Positions 1 through 7,945 of a DNA stretch of 40,889 nt are shown here, in pieces. Each line of letters starts with the position of its first letter. Within the stretch, counting starts at the first letter, position 1. The notes below the pieces were generated by a model. The model searched no databases, was not told where the DNA came from, and worked only from the letters and a program-made list of their open reading frames with translations. The DNA is taken from NCBI GenBank assembly GCA_903858185.1, contig CAIOHT010000090.1, positions 1 through 40,889 of the forward strand. Reading direction: 5' to 3'. Origin of the DNA: an uncultured Caulobacterales bacterium. Its GTDB lineage: Bacteria; Pseudomonadota; Alphaproteobacteria; Caulobacterales; Caulobacteraceae. The position numbers and the translations under genes were made by a program.

Positions 1-560
1 TCACGCCATGTGATGACGAACCCGCCGTTCGACAGGGGGGTGATCTGGGCTTGATCCTGGCCGCCGGCGGTGGCGGTGTTGACTCGGAGTTCCGACCCCA
101 CCCGCGTGCCGTCGGCGGCGAACACCTGGGCCTTGACGGCGTTGCCGTTCGTATCGCCGGTCGCGCCGCCGACTCCAAAGCTGCCGTCCGTCCAGGTGAC
201 CACGAAGCCGCCGTTAGACAGGGTCGTGATCTGGGAGGCAGTCTGATTGCCGGCGGTGGCGGTATTGACGAGGATTTCCGACCCCACCCTCGCCACCGGC
301 TGGATCGCTACCGACGGCCCGCCCGTCCCCGCGAAGGCCTGCGGCTTGTCGCCGACGGCCTTGGGATCGAGGATCAGGGCGCCGGTCGTTGTCGGCGCGG
401 TCGGCGCCGGCGCGCTGCCTCCGACCGTCGGGGCGGCCGCGCCACCGCTGGCGCCGCCGCCCGCCGACCATCCGGCGGCCTTGATCGACTGCGGCGTCGC
501 GTCAAGCGCGTTCTCGGTCGCCGCAGGTTCCTTCAGGCGGGTCAGTCGTGCCGGTGCCAT
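1..560 (-). CDS. N-terminal part of a repeat-containing, probably type I-secreted protein (runs off left edge)
   Basis: Reading leftward from ATG 558-560, an open frame of 186 codons reaches the window edge with no stop. A GAGAAGG ribosome binding site lies 7 bases before the ATG. The first ~75 residues are low-complexity (Ala, Gly, Pro and Thr rich) with no Sec signal peptide. After that come two copies of a module containing VGSE, VNTATAG, QIT.LSNGGFV and TW. The DNA of the copies repeats with a 186-base period (for example 63 and 249), which is 62 residues. Such modules are common in very large RTX or adhesin-like proteins of alphaproteobacteria that are exported by type I systems using a C-terminal signal, which would lie outside the window. 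The export route is inference. The gene may have no link to the pectin genes next to it. Confidence 0.7.
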   Translation of the reverse strand, partial: MAPARLTRLKEPAATENALDATPQSIKAAGWSAGGGASGGAAAPTVGGSAPAPTAPTTTGALILDPKAVGDKPQAFAGTGGPSVAIQPVARVGSEILVNTATAGNQTASQITTLSNGGFVVTWTDGSFGVGGATGDTNGNAVKAQVFAADGTRVGSELRVNTATAGGQDQAQITPLSNGGFVITWR

Positions 561-846
561 CGTCGGGCCTTCTCACAGGATCTCACGCGCGAGCGCCGCG
601 CGAGCTCCAGACCAACCTCGGATATCGGCGATTTTCCAGCGGCGACTTGCCCGATTTCCGGGATTTGGCGCGCGACCGCGCCAGCCGCGGTTTCCTGTGG
701 CCCGAATGCAGCACCGCACGGCGTCGATACGAACTCTGACGCGCCGGGAACAGACGCGTATCCGTTCCGCGCGCGCACCCTGTATCGACAGCTGCGGCGC
801 CTGGCCGGGACCTGCCTCAACGCCCCTGCCCCTTCGCTCCGCGGCT

Positions 847-2220
847 TCAGGTCCCCTTCGCCTTTGCCCCCGAATCCAGCAGCTCCGGACGCTTCGGGGT
901 CATGTCCTCGAGGTTCCAGTCAGCGTCGACGAACGGGCGAGCGGTCGGCGCATAGACCGGGTAGCCGTGGAGATCATTCTCGGAGTCGATGATGTTGCCC
1001 CGCCCCTCGGCGACGTCCGAGATCAGCTGGACGTCGTAGGCGTCGCGGTCCCAGGGACGGGCGCCGGCGTTCTTCAGCACCCACTGCTGGACCTGCTCGA
1101 CCGGGATTGCGACCAGCCCGGCGGGCCAGACCGGAGCCCGGTTCATCAGGATGATCTTCGCGGGCGTGGTGGTGTAGCGGCCGAACATCGGCAGCGGCTG
1201 GCCCCAGCGATCCACGGCGGTGTTGTCGCGACCGAAGTACTCCACGTCGGCGTAGCCGCCGAGCATGAACAGCGGCAGGCCCTCGGGCGTGTCCAGGCCG
1301 CCACGCAGAACGTTGCCGACGACCGACAGCTTGCCGATCTGCCAGGGATTGGCGCCCCATTCCTCGGCCATCAGGTTGTAGTGGATCGCCCGCTGGCCGG
1401 GGTTGAAGATCAGGTTGTTGACGATCGCCGCCCAGACACCGCCCTTAAGCATCGGATTGCGCTCGTAGTTGTGGGCGTAGAGGTTCCCCCAGATCAGGAT
1501 GCCGGTGACGTTGTCGTGCACCAGGGTGCCCTTGGAGTGCTCGATCTTGCCGTGGGTGCTGTAGCGCAGGCTCTCGGCGATGATGTTTTGCGAGAAGGTG
1601 ATGTTGCGCGAGGTGCCCGCGCGCCACTCTTCCGGGGTCTTGCCGACGAACCGGGGGCCGGAGGCCGACAGGTTCTCGTCGGTACCCCAGGTCAGGGTGC
1701 AGTGGTCGACGATGATGTTGTAGGCGATCCCCTGGGTGGAGATGGAGTCGAAGTCCTTGCCACTCTTCTTCGGGAAGCCCGCCTCGCCGGGGCGGACCCG
1801 GATGTGACGCACGACGACGTCGTGGGTCGCGATGTCGATCCCGCCGCGAATGAAGGTCACGCCTGGAGACGGCGCCGTGTGGCCGGCGATGGTCATGAAC
1901 GGTTCGCGGATGGTCAGGGTCTTGCCGCCAAGATCGACCACGCCGCCGACCTCGAACACGACGATGCGGGGTCCCTTGGTCTCGACCGCCTCGCGGAACG
2001 AACCAGGCCCCTCCCCGGCCAGGGTCGTGACCCGCAGGATCTGGCCGCCGCGTCCGCCGGGCGTTGTCGCTGCCCAGCCCTGGGCACCCGGGAAAGCCAG
2101 CTGGACAGGAGCCGCCGGAGTCGCGGGCGACGAATCACGCCTGCCGAAGGGCCACTGGGCCAGGGCCGCCGACGCCATCACGAGGCTCACGCCAAGGCCG
2201 ATCAGAACAGGTCTCAACAT
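847..2220 (-). CDS. secreted pectate lyase, polysaccharide lyase family 1-like
   Basis: Predicted to cleave polygalacturonate by beta-elimination outside the cytoplasm, giving unsaturated oligogalacturonides. The ATG at 2220 follows a GGGAG site and begins a clean signal peptide (MLRPVLIGLGVSLVMASAALA). The open frame extends further upstream, but that extension crosses the operator and has no such signal. The mature part starts with the LAFPGAQGW...GGRGG motif typical of this lyase group, followed by right-handed beta-helix style strands (TIAGHTAP, VVVRHIRVRPG, IIVDHCTLTWGTDE). About 457 residues. It shares the fold and N-terminal motif with the lyase at 11160-12548 but is clearly a different sequence. 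A copy of the shared operator lies about 60 bases upstream, in the region divergent from the hydratase gene. The family is clear; the exact pectin substrate is not. Confidence 0.85.
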   Translation of the reverse strand: MLRPVLIGLGVSLVMASAALAQWPFGRRDSSPATPAAPVQLAFPGAQGWAATTPGGRGGQILRVTTLAGEGPGSFREAVETKGPRIVVFEVGGVVDLGGKTLTIREPFMTIAGHTAPSPGVTFIRGGIDIATHDVVVRHIRVRPGEAGFPKKSGKDFDSISTQGIAYNIIVDHCTLTWGTDENLSASGPRFVGKTPEEWRAGTSRNITFSQNIIAESLRYSTHGKIEHSKGTLVHDNVTGILIWGNLYAHNYERNPMLKGGVWAAIVNNLIFNPGQRAIHYNLMAEEWGANPWQIGKLSVVGNVLRGGLDTPEGLPLFMLGGYADVEYFGRDNTAVDRWGQPLPMFGRYTTTPAKIILMNRAPVWPAGLVAIPVEQVQQWVLKNAGARPWDRDAYDVQLISDVAEGRGNIIDSENDLHGYPVYAPTARPFVDADWNLEDMTPKRPELLDSGAKAKGT

Positions 2221-2279
2221 GTGTTTCACTCCCGGACTTCGGTTCATTCGCGGGTCTTCGCACCGCATGCCGTTGAAAA

Positions 2280-2293
2280 TGACACCGGTTTCC
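2280..2293. promoter_or_regulatory. candidate operator, copy 1 of 5
   Basis: TGACACCGGTTTCC matches the palindrome TGACACCGGTGTCA at 12 of 14 positions, with the left half intact. It lies between the divergent pectate lyase (start 2220) and hydratase-transporter (start 2351) units, so one site could control both. The central CG is typical of LacI-family operators, and a LacI gene lies in the same region (15977-17092). Confidence 0.6.
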
Positions 2294-2350
2294 TCTAGAC
2301 ACAATCGAGAGCCTGAAACTGGGGCCATCGCGTAGGGGAGGACAAGAGGC

Positions 2351-3196
2351 GTGACAGCAGGGGCGAGCGCTTCAATGACTCCCGCGACGACCGGCGCCAC
2401 GCCGGTCGAGATCGCGCGCGCCTTCGTCGCCGCGCGGCTGGCCGCCCGATCGCTGCCGGCTTTCCCCGGCGCCATCCCGGCAAGCCTGGCCGAGGCCTAT
2501 GCCATCCAGGACATCGCTGTCGGCCTCTATCCTGACGATATCGCCGGGTGGAAAGTCGGCCGTGTGCCGCCCGAGCTGCAAGGCCGGCTGGGCGAGGAAC
2601 GGATCGGCGGCCCCAGCTTCCGCAAGGCCTTGCGCCTGCCGCTGCGCGGCGAAACCGTCCGCCTTCCGGTGATTGCCGGGGGCTTTGCGGCGGTCGAGGC
2701 CGAGTTTGTCTATCGCCTCGCATCCGATGCCCCTGTGGGCAAGACCGACTGGTCCGTGGCCGAGGCGCTGGCGATCACCGCCGCCCTGCACATCGGGGTC
2801 GAGTTCGCCGGCAGCCCGCTGAAGACGATCAACGATCTGGGCTCGACGGTCGTCGCCGCTGATTTCGGCAATAACGCAGCGCTGATCGTCGGGCCGGAGA
2901 TTCCCGACTGGCGGGATCGCGCGGACGCATCCCTCCTCTGCGAGACCTTCATCGACGGCGTTTCCGTCGGCGCGGGCGCGGCGGCTTCGGTCCCCGGCGG
3001 ACCGGCCCCGGCGCTGGCCTTCCTGCTCGGACATTGCGCTGCGCGCGGCCTGCCGCTGAAAGCCGGCATGTACGTGACGACCGGCGCGGCGACCGGCATC
3101 CACGAGATCACGGCGGGCCAGACCGCCCGCATCAGTTTTGGTGAGTTCGGCGAGATCCTCTGCACCGCAGAGATCGCGAGACCGAGCCCCCGCTAG
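2351..3196 (+). CDS. 2-keto-4-pentenoate hydratase / FAH-family protein
   Basis: About 281 residues, a usual length for MhpD-type hydratases and decarboxylases of the fumarylacetoacetate hydrolase superfamily. These act on 2-keto acids with a divalent metal. Visible features are a VEAEF segment around residue 118 (the acidic metal-binding motif region), the IND.GS...DFGNNAALIVG block, and a C-terminal GEFGEILC segment. I chose the GTG at 2351 because GGGGAGG lies 9 bases upstream; the in-frame ATG at 2375 has a poorer site. The ExuT-like transporter starts 14 bases after its stop, so the two are probably one operon under the operator at 2280. The substrate is unknown. In this setting it may act on a keto-acid from pectin breakdown rather than on an aromatic meta-cleavage product, but that is inference. 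Confidence 0.75.
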   Translation: MTAGASASMTPATTGATPVEIARAFVAARLAARSLPAFPGAIPASLAEAYAIQDIAVGLYPDDIAGWKVGRVPPELQGRLGEERIGGPSFRKALRLPLRGETVRLPVIAGGFAAVEAEFVYRLASDAPVGKTDWSVAEALAITAALHIGVEFAGSPLKTINDLGSTVVAADFGNNAALIVGPEIPDWRDRADASLLCETFIDGVSVGAGAAASVPGGPAPALAFLLGHCAARGLPLKAGMYVTTGAATGIHEITAGQTARISFGEFGEILCTAEIARPSPR

Positions 3197-3210
3197 GGAG
3201 TCGAAACGTC

Positions 3211-4512
3211 ATGGCGGAAGCCGCTGCTGCATCCGAAGGCCGGATGACTCGCCAACGCTGGGTGATCTGCGCCCTGCTGTTCACCGCCGTGGTGATCAAC
3301 TACGTCGACCGGCAGATGCTGGGGGTGCTCAAGCCCTTCATCTCCGAGGACCTCGGCTGGTCGGAGACCGACTACGCCGACATCGTCTTCTATTTCCAGG
3401 CCGCCTATGCGGTGTCCTACCTGCTGTTCGGCGCCTTCGTGGACCGGGTGGGGGCCAAGATCGGCTATGCCACGGCCTTCATCATCTGGCAGGTCGCGCA
3501 CATCGCCCATGCCGGGGCCAGCAGCCTGGGCCACTTCTTCGCGGTCCGCATCCTGCTCGGCATCGGCGAAGGCGGCAACTTCCCCGCCGGGATCAAGGCG
3601 GTCACCGAGTGGTTCCCCAAGAAGGAACGCGCGCTCGCGACCGGCATCTTCAATGCCGGGGCCAACATCGGGGCGATCATCACGCCGCTGGCGGCGCCGG
3701 CGATCATGCTGCTGTGGGGCTGGCAGGCGGCTTTCGTGATCACCGGTCTGATCGGCCTGCTCTGGCTGGTGGCCTGGTTCGCGCTCTACAACGAGCCGCG
3801 CAAGGCCCGGGGCGTCAACGCGGCAGAGCTGGCGCACATCGAACAGGACCCGGCCGACGACGAGAAGAAGGTCGGCTGGTTCAGCGTGCTGACAAGGCGC
3901 GAAACCTGGGCCTACGCCCTGGGCAAGTTCCTCATCGATCCGGTCTGGTGGATGCTGCTGTTCTGGCTGCCGGACTTCTTCAAGAAGACCTTCGACCTGA
4001 AGCTGTCGATCGGCGGGTTCCACCTGGGCGAGATCGGCACCTACGGCCTTGTGCTGGCGATCGTCTACATCATCTCGGACGTCGGCAGCGTCGGCGGCGG
4101 CTGGCTGTCCTCGCGGTTCATGACCATGGGCTGGAGCATCAACCGGGCGCGCAAGACCACCCTGCTGATCTTCGCCATCGGCGCCCTGCCCTACTTCATG
4201 ATCACCGGCGTCACCAACCTGTGGGTCGCGACCCTGCTGGTCGGCTGGCTGGCTGCGGTGCACCAGGCGTTCTCGGCCAACCTCTACACCCTGCCCAGCG
4301 ACGTCTTCCCGCGGAAGGCCGTGGGCTCTGTCATCGGTATCGGCGGCATGGTCGGCGGCATCGGTGGCATGGTCATGGCCAAGTCGGTCGGCCATGTGCT
4401 CGAGGGTATGGGCGGCTACGGCCCGATCTTCGCGGTCTGCGGCGGGGTCTATCTGCTGGCGATCCTGGTGATCCATCTGCTGACGCCGAAGATGGAGCCG
4501 GTGGCGCTCTAG
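3211..4512 (+). CDS. MFS transporter, anion:cation symporter type, ExuT-like hexuronate importer
   Basis: A 433-residue inner-membrane protein with the twelve hydrophobic segments of the major facilitator superfamily. The first helix ends with NYVDRQMLGVLKP, a signature of the ACS family that includes ExuT and glucarate carriers. The region around residues 111-135 (RILLGIGEGGNFPAG, then EWFPKKER) is also characteristic. A GGGAG site sits 9 bases before the ATG, directly after the hydratase gene. In this region it probably brings galacturonate, glucuronate or small unsaturated uronates into the cytoplasm by proton symport. Substrate assignment rests on family and neighbours. Galactonate or glucarate transport is the main alternative. 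Confidence 0.85.
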   Translation: MAEAAAASEGRMTRQRWVICALLFTAVVINYVDRQMLGVLKPFISEDLGWSETDYADIVFYFQAAYAVSYLLFGAFVDRVGAKIGYATAFIIWQVAHIAHAGASSLGHFFAVRILLGIGEGGNFPAGIKAVTEWFPKKERALATGIFNAGANIGAIITPLAAPAIMLLWGWQAAFVITGLIGLLWLVAWFALYNEPRKARGVNAAELAHIEQDPADDEKKVGWFSVLTRRETWAYALGKFLIDPVWWMLLFWLPDFFKKTFDLKLSIGGFHLGEIGTYGLVLAIVYIISDVGSVGGGWLSSRFMTMGWSINRARKTTLLIFAIGALPYFMITGVTNLWVATLLVGWLAAVHQAFSANLYTLPSDVFPRKAVGSVIGIGGMVGGIGGMVMAKSVGHVLEGMGGYGPIFAVCGGVYLLAILVIHLLTPKMEPVAL

Positions 4513-4583
4513 GCCGCCGCTGTTGTGCGCGACGCCGAAAGGCCTGCTAAAGCTTGTGCCGGTTTGAACCCCGGGAGGCGACC

Positions 4584-4952
4584 ATGGCCGTGACAGGCAT
4601 TGGCGGAATCTTCTTCCGCGCAAAGGATCCCAAGGCGTTGACCGCCTGGTATGCAGACCATCTCGGCGTGGGTTCATCTCCCTACGGCGAATGGCAGACC
4701 CAGGCGGGCCCGAGCGTCTTCTCGCCGTTCAAGGCCGATACCGACTACTTCCCGGCCGATCGCCAATGGATGCTGAACCTGCGCGTCGACGACATCGACG
4801 GCCTCTGCGCCTCGCTGCGGGCGGCCAGCATTGAAGTTATCACCAAACCGGAGTGGGACATGCCGGGCGTGGGCCGCTTTGCGCGGCTGCACGATCCGGA
4901 AGGCAACGCGATCGAACTCTGGCAGCCAGACCAGGCGGCCGGAGACTCCTAG
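4584..4952 (+). CDS. VOC (glyoxalase/bleomycin resistance) superfamily protein
   Basis: A 122-residue single-domain protein. It has the paired beta-alpha-beta-beta-beta pattern of the vicinal oxygen chelate fold: IGGIFFRAKDPKALTAWYADHLG at the start and ARLHDPEGNAIELWQP at the end, where the Glu is the usual metal ligand. GGGAGGCGACC precedes the ATG. It follows the transporter by 71 bases and could be the last gene of that unit. The family covers glyoxalases, dioxygenases and resistance proteins, so the reaction cannot be named. Confidence 0.8.
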   Translation: MAVTGIGGIFFRAKDPKALTAWYADHLGVGSSPYGEWQTQAGPSVFSPFKADTDYFPADRQWMLNLRVDDIDGLCASLRAASIEVITKPEWDMPGVGRFARLHDPEGNAIELWQPDQAAGDS

Positions 4953-4965
4953 GGACCCGTCCTGA

Positions 4966-5016
4966 CCAGCGCGGCTTACGGCCCATCCTCCGACCAGACA
5001 CCCTCAGCCGCGCTGG
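4966..5016. repeat. perfect 11-bp inverted repeat between convergent genes
   Basis: CCAGCGCGGCT at 4966-4976 is the exact reverse complement of AGCCGCGCTGG at 5006-5016, with a 29-base spacer. It sits in the 86-base gap between two genes whose 3' ends face each other (stops at 4952 and 5039). It may protect or end transcripts from both sides. There is no T tract, so a Rho-independent terminator is not shown. Confidence 0.5.
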
Positions 5017-5038
5017 GAACGGGCGGTGGGCTAACCGG

Positions 5039-5827
5039 TCAGGGGCGATCGACCTTGCGCATCCCCTCGCCCGTGACTTCCCACAGCTGGCCCGGATCGG
5101 AAATCATCACGTAGACCGGCTTGCCGATCCAGCGCGACAGCCAGACATGGATCTCCGTTGGCATCGGATCGAGCATATGGCTGACCATCGCGGCGACCGC
5201 GTTCGCTGGCAGCGCCTGGACCATGCAGCTCTTCATGAAGGGGCGTGTCGAGGCGACCTTCCCGTCCGCGCCCACGGTCACCAGGTAGTGCAGGCCGAAC
5301 GGATAGGCCCCGGCCTTGACCTGCGGCGTCAGCAGATAGACCTCGACCGGCGCGGTCTCCGAAGCGGGTGGCACGATGATCGTGTTGAAGGGCTTTTGAA
5401 CACAGGCCGGAGGATTGCTCGCCGCCGCGATCCTGCGGGCGTCGGCCATGCGCCTTTCGACGAGGGTCAGCGTCCGTTCCGGCGCATCCGCCGCGATCAG
5501 GACCGGCTCGACGACCCTGCCGTCGCGGAATCCTGCGCGGAAGACGCCGTAGGGCGCCTCGCCATCGTAGCCGTAATAGAGCACCGACAGACCGCCGCCG
5601 TCGGGCTCGACCAGCCAGCCCTTGATCTCGGCCAGCCGCTTGCGCGGGACGGTCTCGACCATGACATCGGTGGTGTGCCAGGCCGCCTGGTCGTAGTCGT
5701 AGAGCAGCTCGCCCCGCGCAACGATGGCGGCGATACGCGCATTCTCAGTAGGAGCCCTGGCGGCGGCGAAGGAGCCGGCGGCGAGCATCAGGACCAGGGC
5801 CAGAGCGATCCGATGGAAGATGGTCAT
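5039..5827 (-). CDS. hypothetical secreted or periplasmic protein
   Basis: A 262-residue protein I do not recognise. It begins with a clear Sec signal peptide (TIFHRIALALVLMLAAGSFAAARA), preceded by GGGAG. The mature part is mixed alpha/beta with no membrane segment and has two cysteines in the second half (ACVQKP and KSCMVQ), which could form a disulfide. It lies between the transporter unit and kdgK but has no operator of its own in view. Any link to pectin use is unproven. Confidence 0.65.
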   Translation of the reverse strand: MTIFHRIALALVLMLAAGSFAAARAPTENARIAAIVARGELLYDYDQAAWHTTDVMVETVPRKRLAEIKGWLVEPDGGGLSVLYYGYDGEAPYGVFRAGFRDGRVVEPVLIAADAPERTLTLVERRMADARRIAAASNPPACVQKPFNTIIVPPASETAPVEVYLLTPQVKAGAYPFGLHYLVTVGADGKVASTRPFMKSCMVQALPANAVAAMVSHMLDPMPTEIHVWLSRWIGKPVYVMISDPGQLWEVTGEGMRKVDRP

Positions 5828-6058
5828 GGCGAACTCCCTGTCCTCAACCCGAGCCTAGCCGGGGGGATGCGGTCCGGCCAGACTCTCGTCAGGGTCGGAG
5901 CTTGAGGCGCGCTCGTTCCTCCGCCACGCTACGCAGACGGGCGGGACAATCCGGTCCTCTACTGGTTCTTCACCGTCTTGATCGGGCTGATGACCCTTTA
6001 TGGCCTGGGTGAGCTGGCCAAAGGGCTGATTCCGGGATTTGCCCTTCCGCCTCTGCGG

Positions 6059-7165
6059 CTACCGGATAACCCGAGCGCCCTTGCCTTTCATCACAGCCTC
6101 GACCTCGGCGGCGCGGACCATCGAGGTGTCGCCGGGCGTGGTCATGGCAAGAGCGCCGTGGGCGGCGCCGTACTCGACGGCGGCCTGGGGACCCTTGCCC
6201 TCCATGAAGCCGTAGGCGAGGCCCGAGGCGAAGCCGTCGCCGCCACCGACCCGGTCGTAGATCTCCAGGTCGTTGCGTTCCATCGACTGATAGAACTGCC
6301 CGCCGGCGTAAAGGATGGCCGACCAGTCGTTGATGCTGGCGGTCTTCGCATTGCGCAGCGTCGTGGCCGCGACCTTGAAGTTCGGGTACTGCGCGACCGC
6401 CGTCTCGATCATTTTCTTGAAGTTGGTCGGGTCGATCTCGCTGATGTGCTCGTCGAGACCCTCGACCTCGAACCCGAGGCAGGCGGTGAAATCCTCCTCG
6501 TTGCCGATCATCACGTCGACGTATCTGGCGATCTCGCGGTTGATCTTCTGGGCGCCGGGCTTGCCGCCCTGGCTCTTCCACAGCGAGGCGCGGTAGTTGA
6601 GGTCATAGCTGACGATCGTGCCGTACTTGCGGGCTGCCTCGACCGCCTCGATCACCGCCTCGGCGGTGTTGCTGGCCAAAGCCGCGAAGATGCCACCGGT
6701 GTGGAACCAGCGCACGCCCTCCTCACCGAACAGCCTCTCCCAGTTCACCTCGCCGGGGCGGATCTGCGAGGCGGCGCTGTGGCCGCGATCGCTGCAACCG
6801 AGCGCCGGCCGGACGCCAAAGCCCTTCTCGGTGAAGTTCAGGCCGACGCGGGTGTTGCGGCCCAGGCCGTCGAACTCGCGCCAGACCACGTGGCTCATGT
6901 CCACGCCGCCCTGCATGATCAGGTCCTCGACCAGCCAGCCGAGATCGTTGACCGGCAGCGCCGTCACCGCCGTGGCGCGCTTGCCCCAGCATTTGCGCAT
7001 GGCGCGGGCGACGTTGTATTCGCCGCCGCCTTCCCAGACATGGAACTGACGGGCATTGCGCACCCGGCCGAAGCCCGGGTCGAACCGCAGCATCACCTCG
7101 CCAAACGAGGCGCAGTCCCAGCGGGTCTCGCTGGCCGGGCGGATGTTGAGGACGTTTTCGCTCAC
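6059..7165 (-). CDS. kdgK: 2-keto-3-deoxygluconate kinase, PfkB family
   Basis: Phosphorylates 2-keto-3-deoxygluconate (KDG) to KDPG with ATP in the cytoplasm. PfkB features are a GGEYNVA block at 47-53, DLNYR at 188-192, and the nucleotide/catalytic loop DRVGGGDGF at 304-312, where Asp310 should be the base. The usual loop is GAGD; here it is GGGD. At 368 residues it is about 60 longer than the E. coli enzyme. The GTG start overlaps the kdgA stop as GTGA, so translation is probably coupled. KDG is where the KduI/KduD and UxaC/UxuB/UxaA branches in this window meet. Confidence 0.88.
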   Translation of the reverse strand: MSENVLNIRPASETRWDCASFGEVMLRFDPGFGRVRNARQFHVWEGGGEYNVARAMRKCWGKRATAVTALPVNDLGWLVEDLIMQGGVDMSHVVWREFDGLGRNTRVGLNFTEKGFGVRPALGCSDRGHSAASQIRPGEVNWERLFGEEGVRWFHTGGIFAALASNTAEAVIEAVEAARKYGTIVSYDLNYRASLWKSQGGKPGAQKINREIARYVDVMIGNEEDFTACLGFEVEGLDEHISEIDPTNFKKMIETAVAQYPNFKVAATTLRNAKTASINDWSAILYAGGQFYQSMERNDLEIYDRVGGGDGFASGLAYGFMEGKGPQAAVEYGAAHGALAMTTPGDTSMVRAAEVEAVMKGKGARVIR

Positions 7166-7839
7166 GCGAGCTCGCTCCGTATCTTTCGAATGAGATCCAC
7201 GGTCTTGCGCACACGGGCTTCGATGCCCGCCCAGTCGCCTGCCTTCAGCAGGTCATTGGTGATCAGCTTGCTGCCCATGCCGGCGGCGACGATGCCGGCG
7301 CCGAACCATTCCCGCAGGGACGCCTCGTCGGGGTCGACCCCGCCCGTGGGCATGATCTTGGTCCAGGGCATCGGCCCCAGAACGTTCTTCACGAAGGTCG
7401 GCCCGCCGACGCTCTCGCCCGGGAACACTTTGACGATCTCGCTGCCCAGCTCCTGGGCGTAGCTGATCTCGGTCGCGCTGCCACAGCCGGGGCTATAGGG
7501 CACCATGCGCCGGTTGCAGACGCGGGCGACCTCGGCGTTGAGGATCGGCCCGACGACGAATTTGGCGCCGTTGGCGATGAACAGGCCGGCTGTGGGCGCA
7601 TCGACGATGCTGCCGACGCCCATGATCACGCTCGGGTCGGCCTTTGCGAAATGCCGGGTGACATCAAGGAAGGTGTGGGCCGCGAACTCACCGCGATTGG
7701 TGAACTCGATGCAGCGGGCTCCGCCGTTGGCGCAGGCCTGGATGACGTTGACGCAGGTCTCCACGTCCGGGTGATAGAACACGGGGATGACCCCCTGATC
7801 GATCATGGCGGCCAGTACGGCCATGCGGTCCTTGGTCAT
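7162..7839 (-). CDS. kdgA: KDPG aldolase (2-keto-3-deoxy-6-phosphogluconate aldolase)
   Basis: Splits KDPG into pyruvate and glyceraldehyde 3-phosphate, the last step of uronate breakdown. It is a class I aldolase. Lys137 in EIVKVFPGE matches the Schiff-base lysine, and Glu45 and Arg49 in CIEFTNRG match the catalytic pair of the Eda family. The 225-residue length fits a single TIM barrel. It lies upstream of kdgK and overlaps it by four bases. A strong terminator (7890-7924) separates it from the receptor gene upstream, so the pair probably has its own promoter in the ~50 bases before 7839, or depends on read-through. I see no copy of the shared operator there. Confidence 0.9.
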   Translation of the reverse strand: MTKDRMAVLAAMIDQGVIPVFYHPDVETCVNVIQACANGGARCIEFTNRGEFAAHTFLDVTRHFAKADPSVIMGVGSIVDAPTAGLFIANGAKFVVGPILNAEVARVCNRRMVPYSPGCGSATEISYAQELGSEIVKVFPGESVGGPTFVKNVLGPMPWTKIMPTGGVDPDEASLREWFGAGIVAAGMGSKLITNDLLKAGDWAGIEARVRKTVDLIRKIRSELA

Positions 7840-7889
7840 GGGTGTCTCTCACGTCCTCGCGCCTTGTCCAGCCTTACGCCGGATGGTGG

Positions 7890-7924
7890 AAAAAAGAAGG
7901 GCGCCGGGGGTGTGCCCGGCGCCC
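7890..7924 (-). terminator. Rho-independent terminator of the TonB-dependent receptor
   Basis: A perfect 10-bp stem (7899-7908 with 7915-7924) around a 6-base loop, all G and C. In the minus-strand transcript it is followed by CTTCTTTTTT. It begins 21 bases after the receptor stop at 7946 and is the clearest intrinsic terminator in the window. Confidence 0.85.
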
Positions 7925-7945
7925 AGTCTGCGCAAGGAGGTTGAA

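Noticed and set aside
247..2298. 683-codon open frame on the plus strand
   Set aside because: Antisense to the repeat protein and the first pectate lyase; no domains.
5033..5046. ACCGGT with partial similarity to the operator
   Set aside because: Only the central six bases match, and it lies between two convergent 3' ends.
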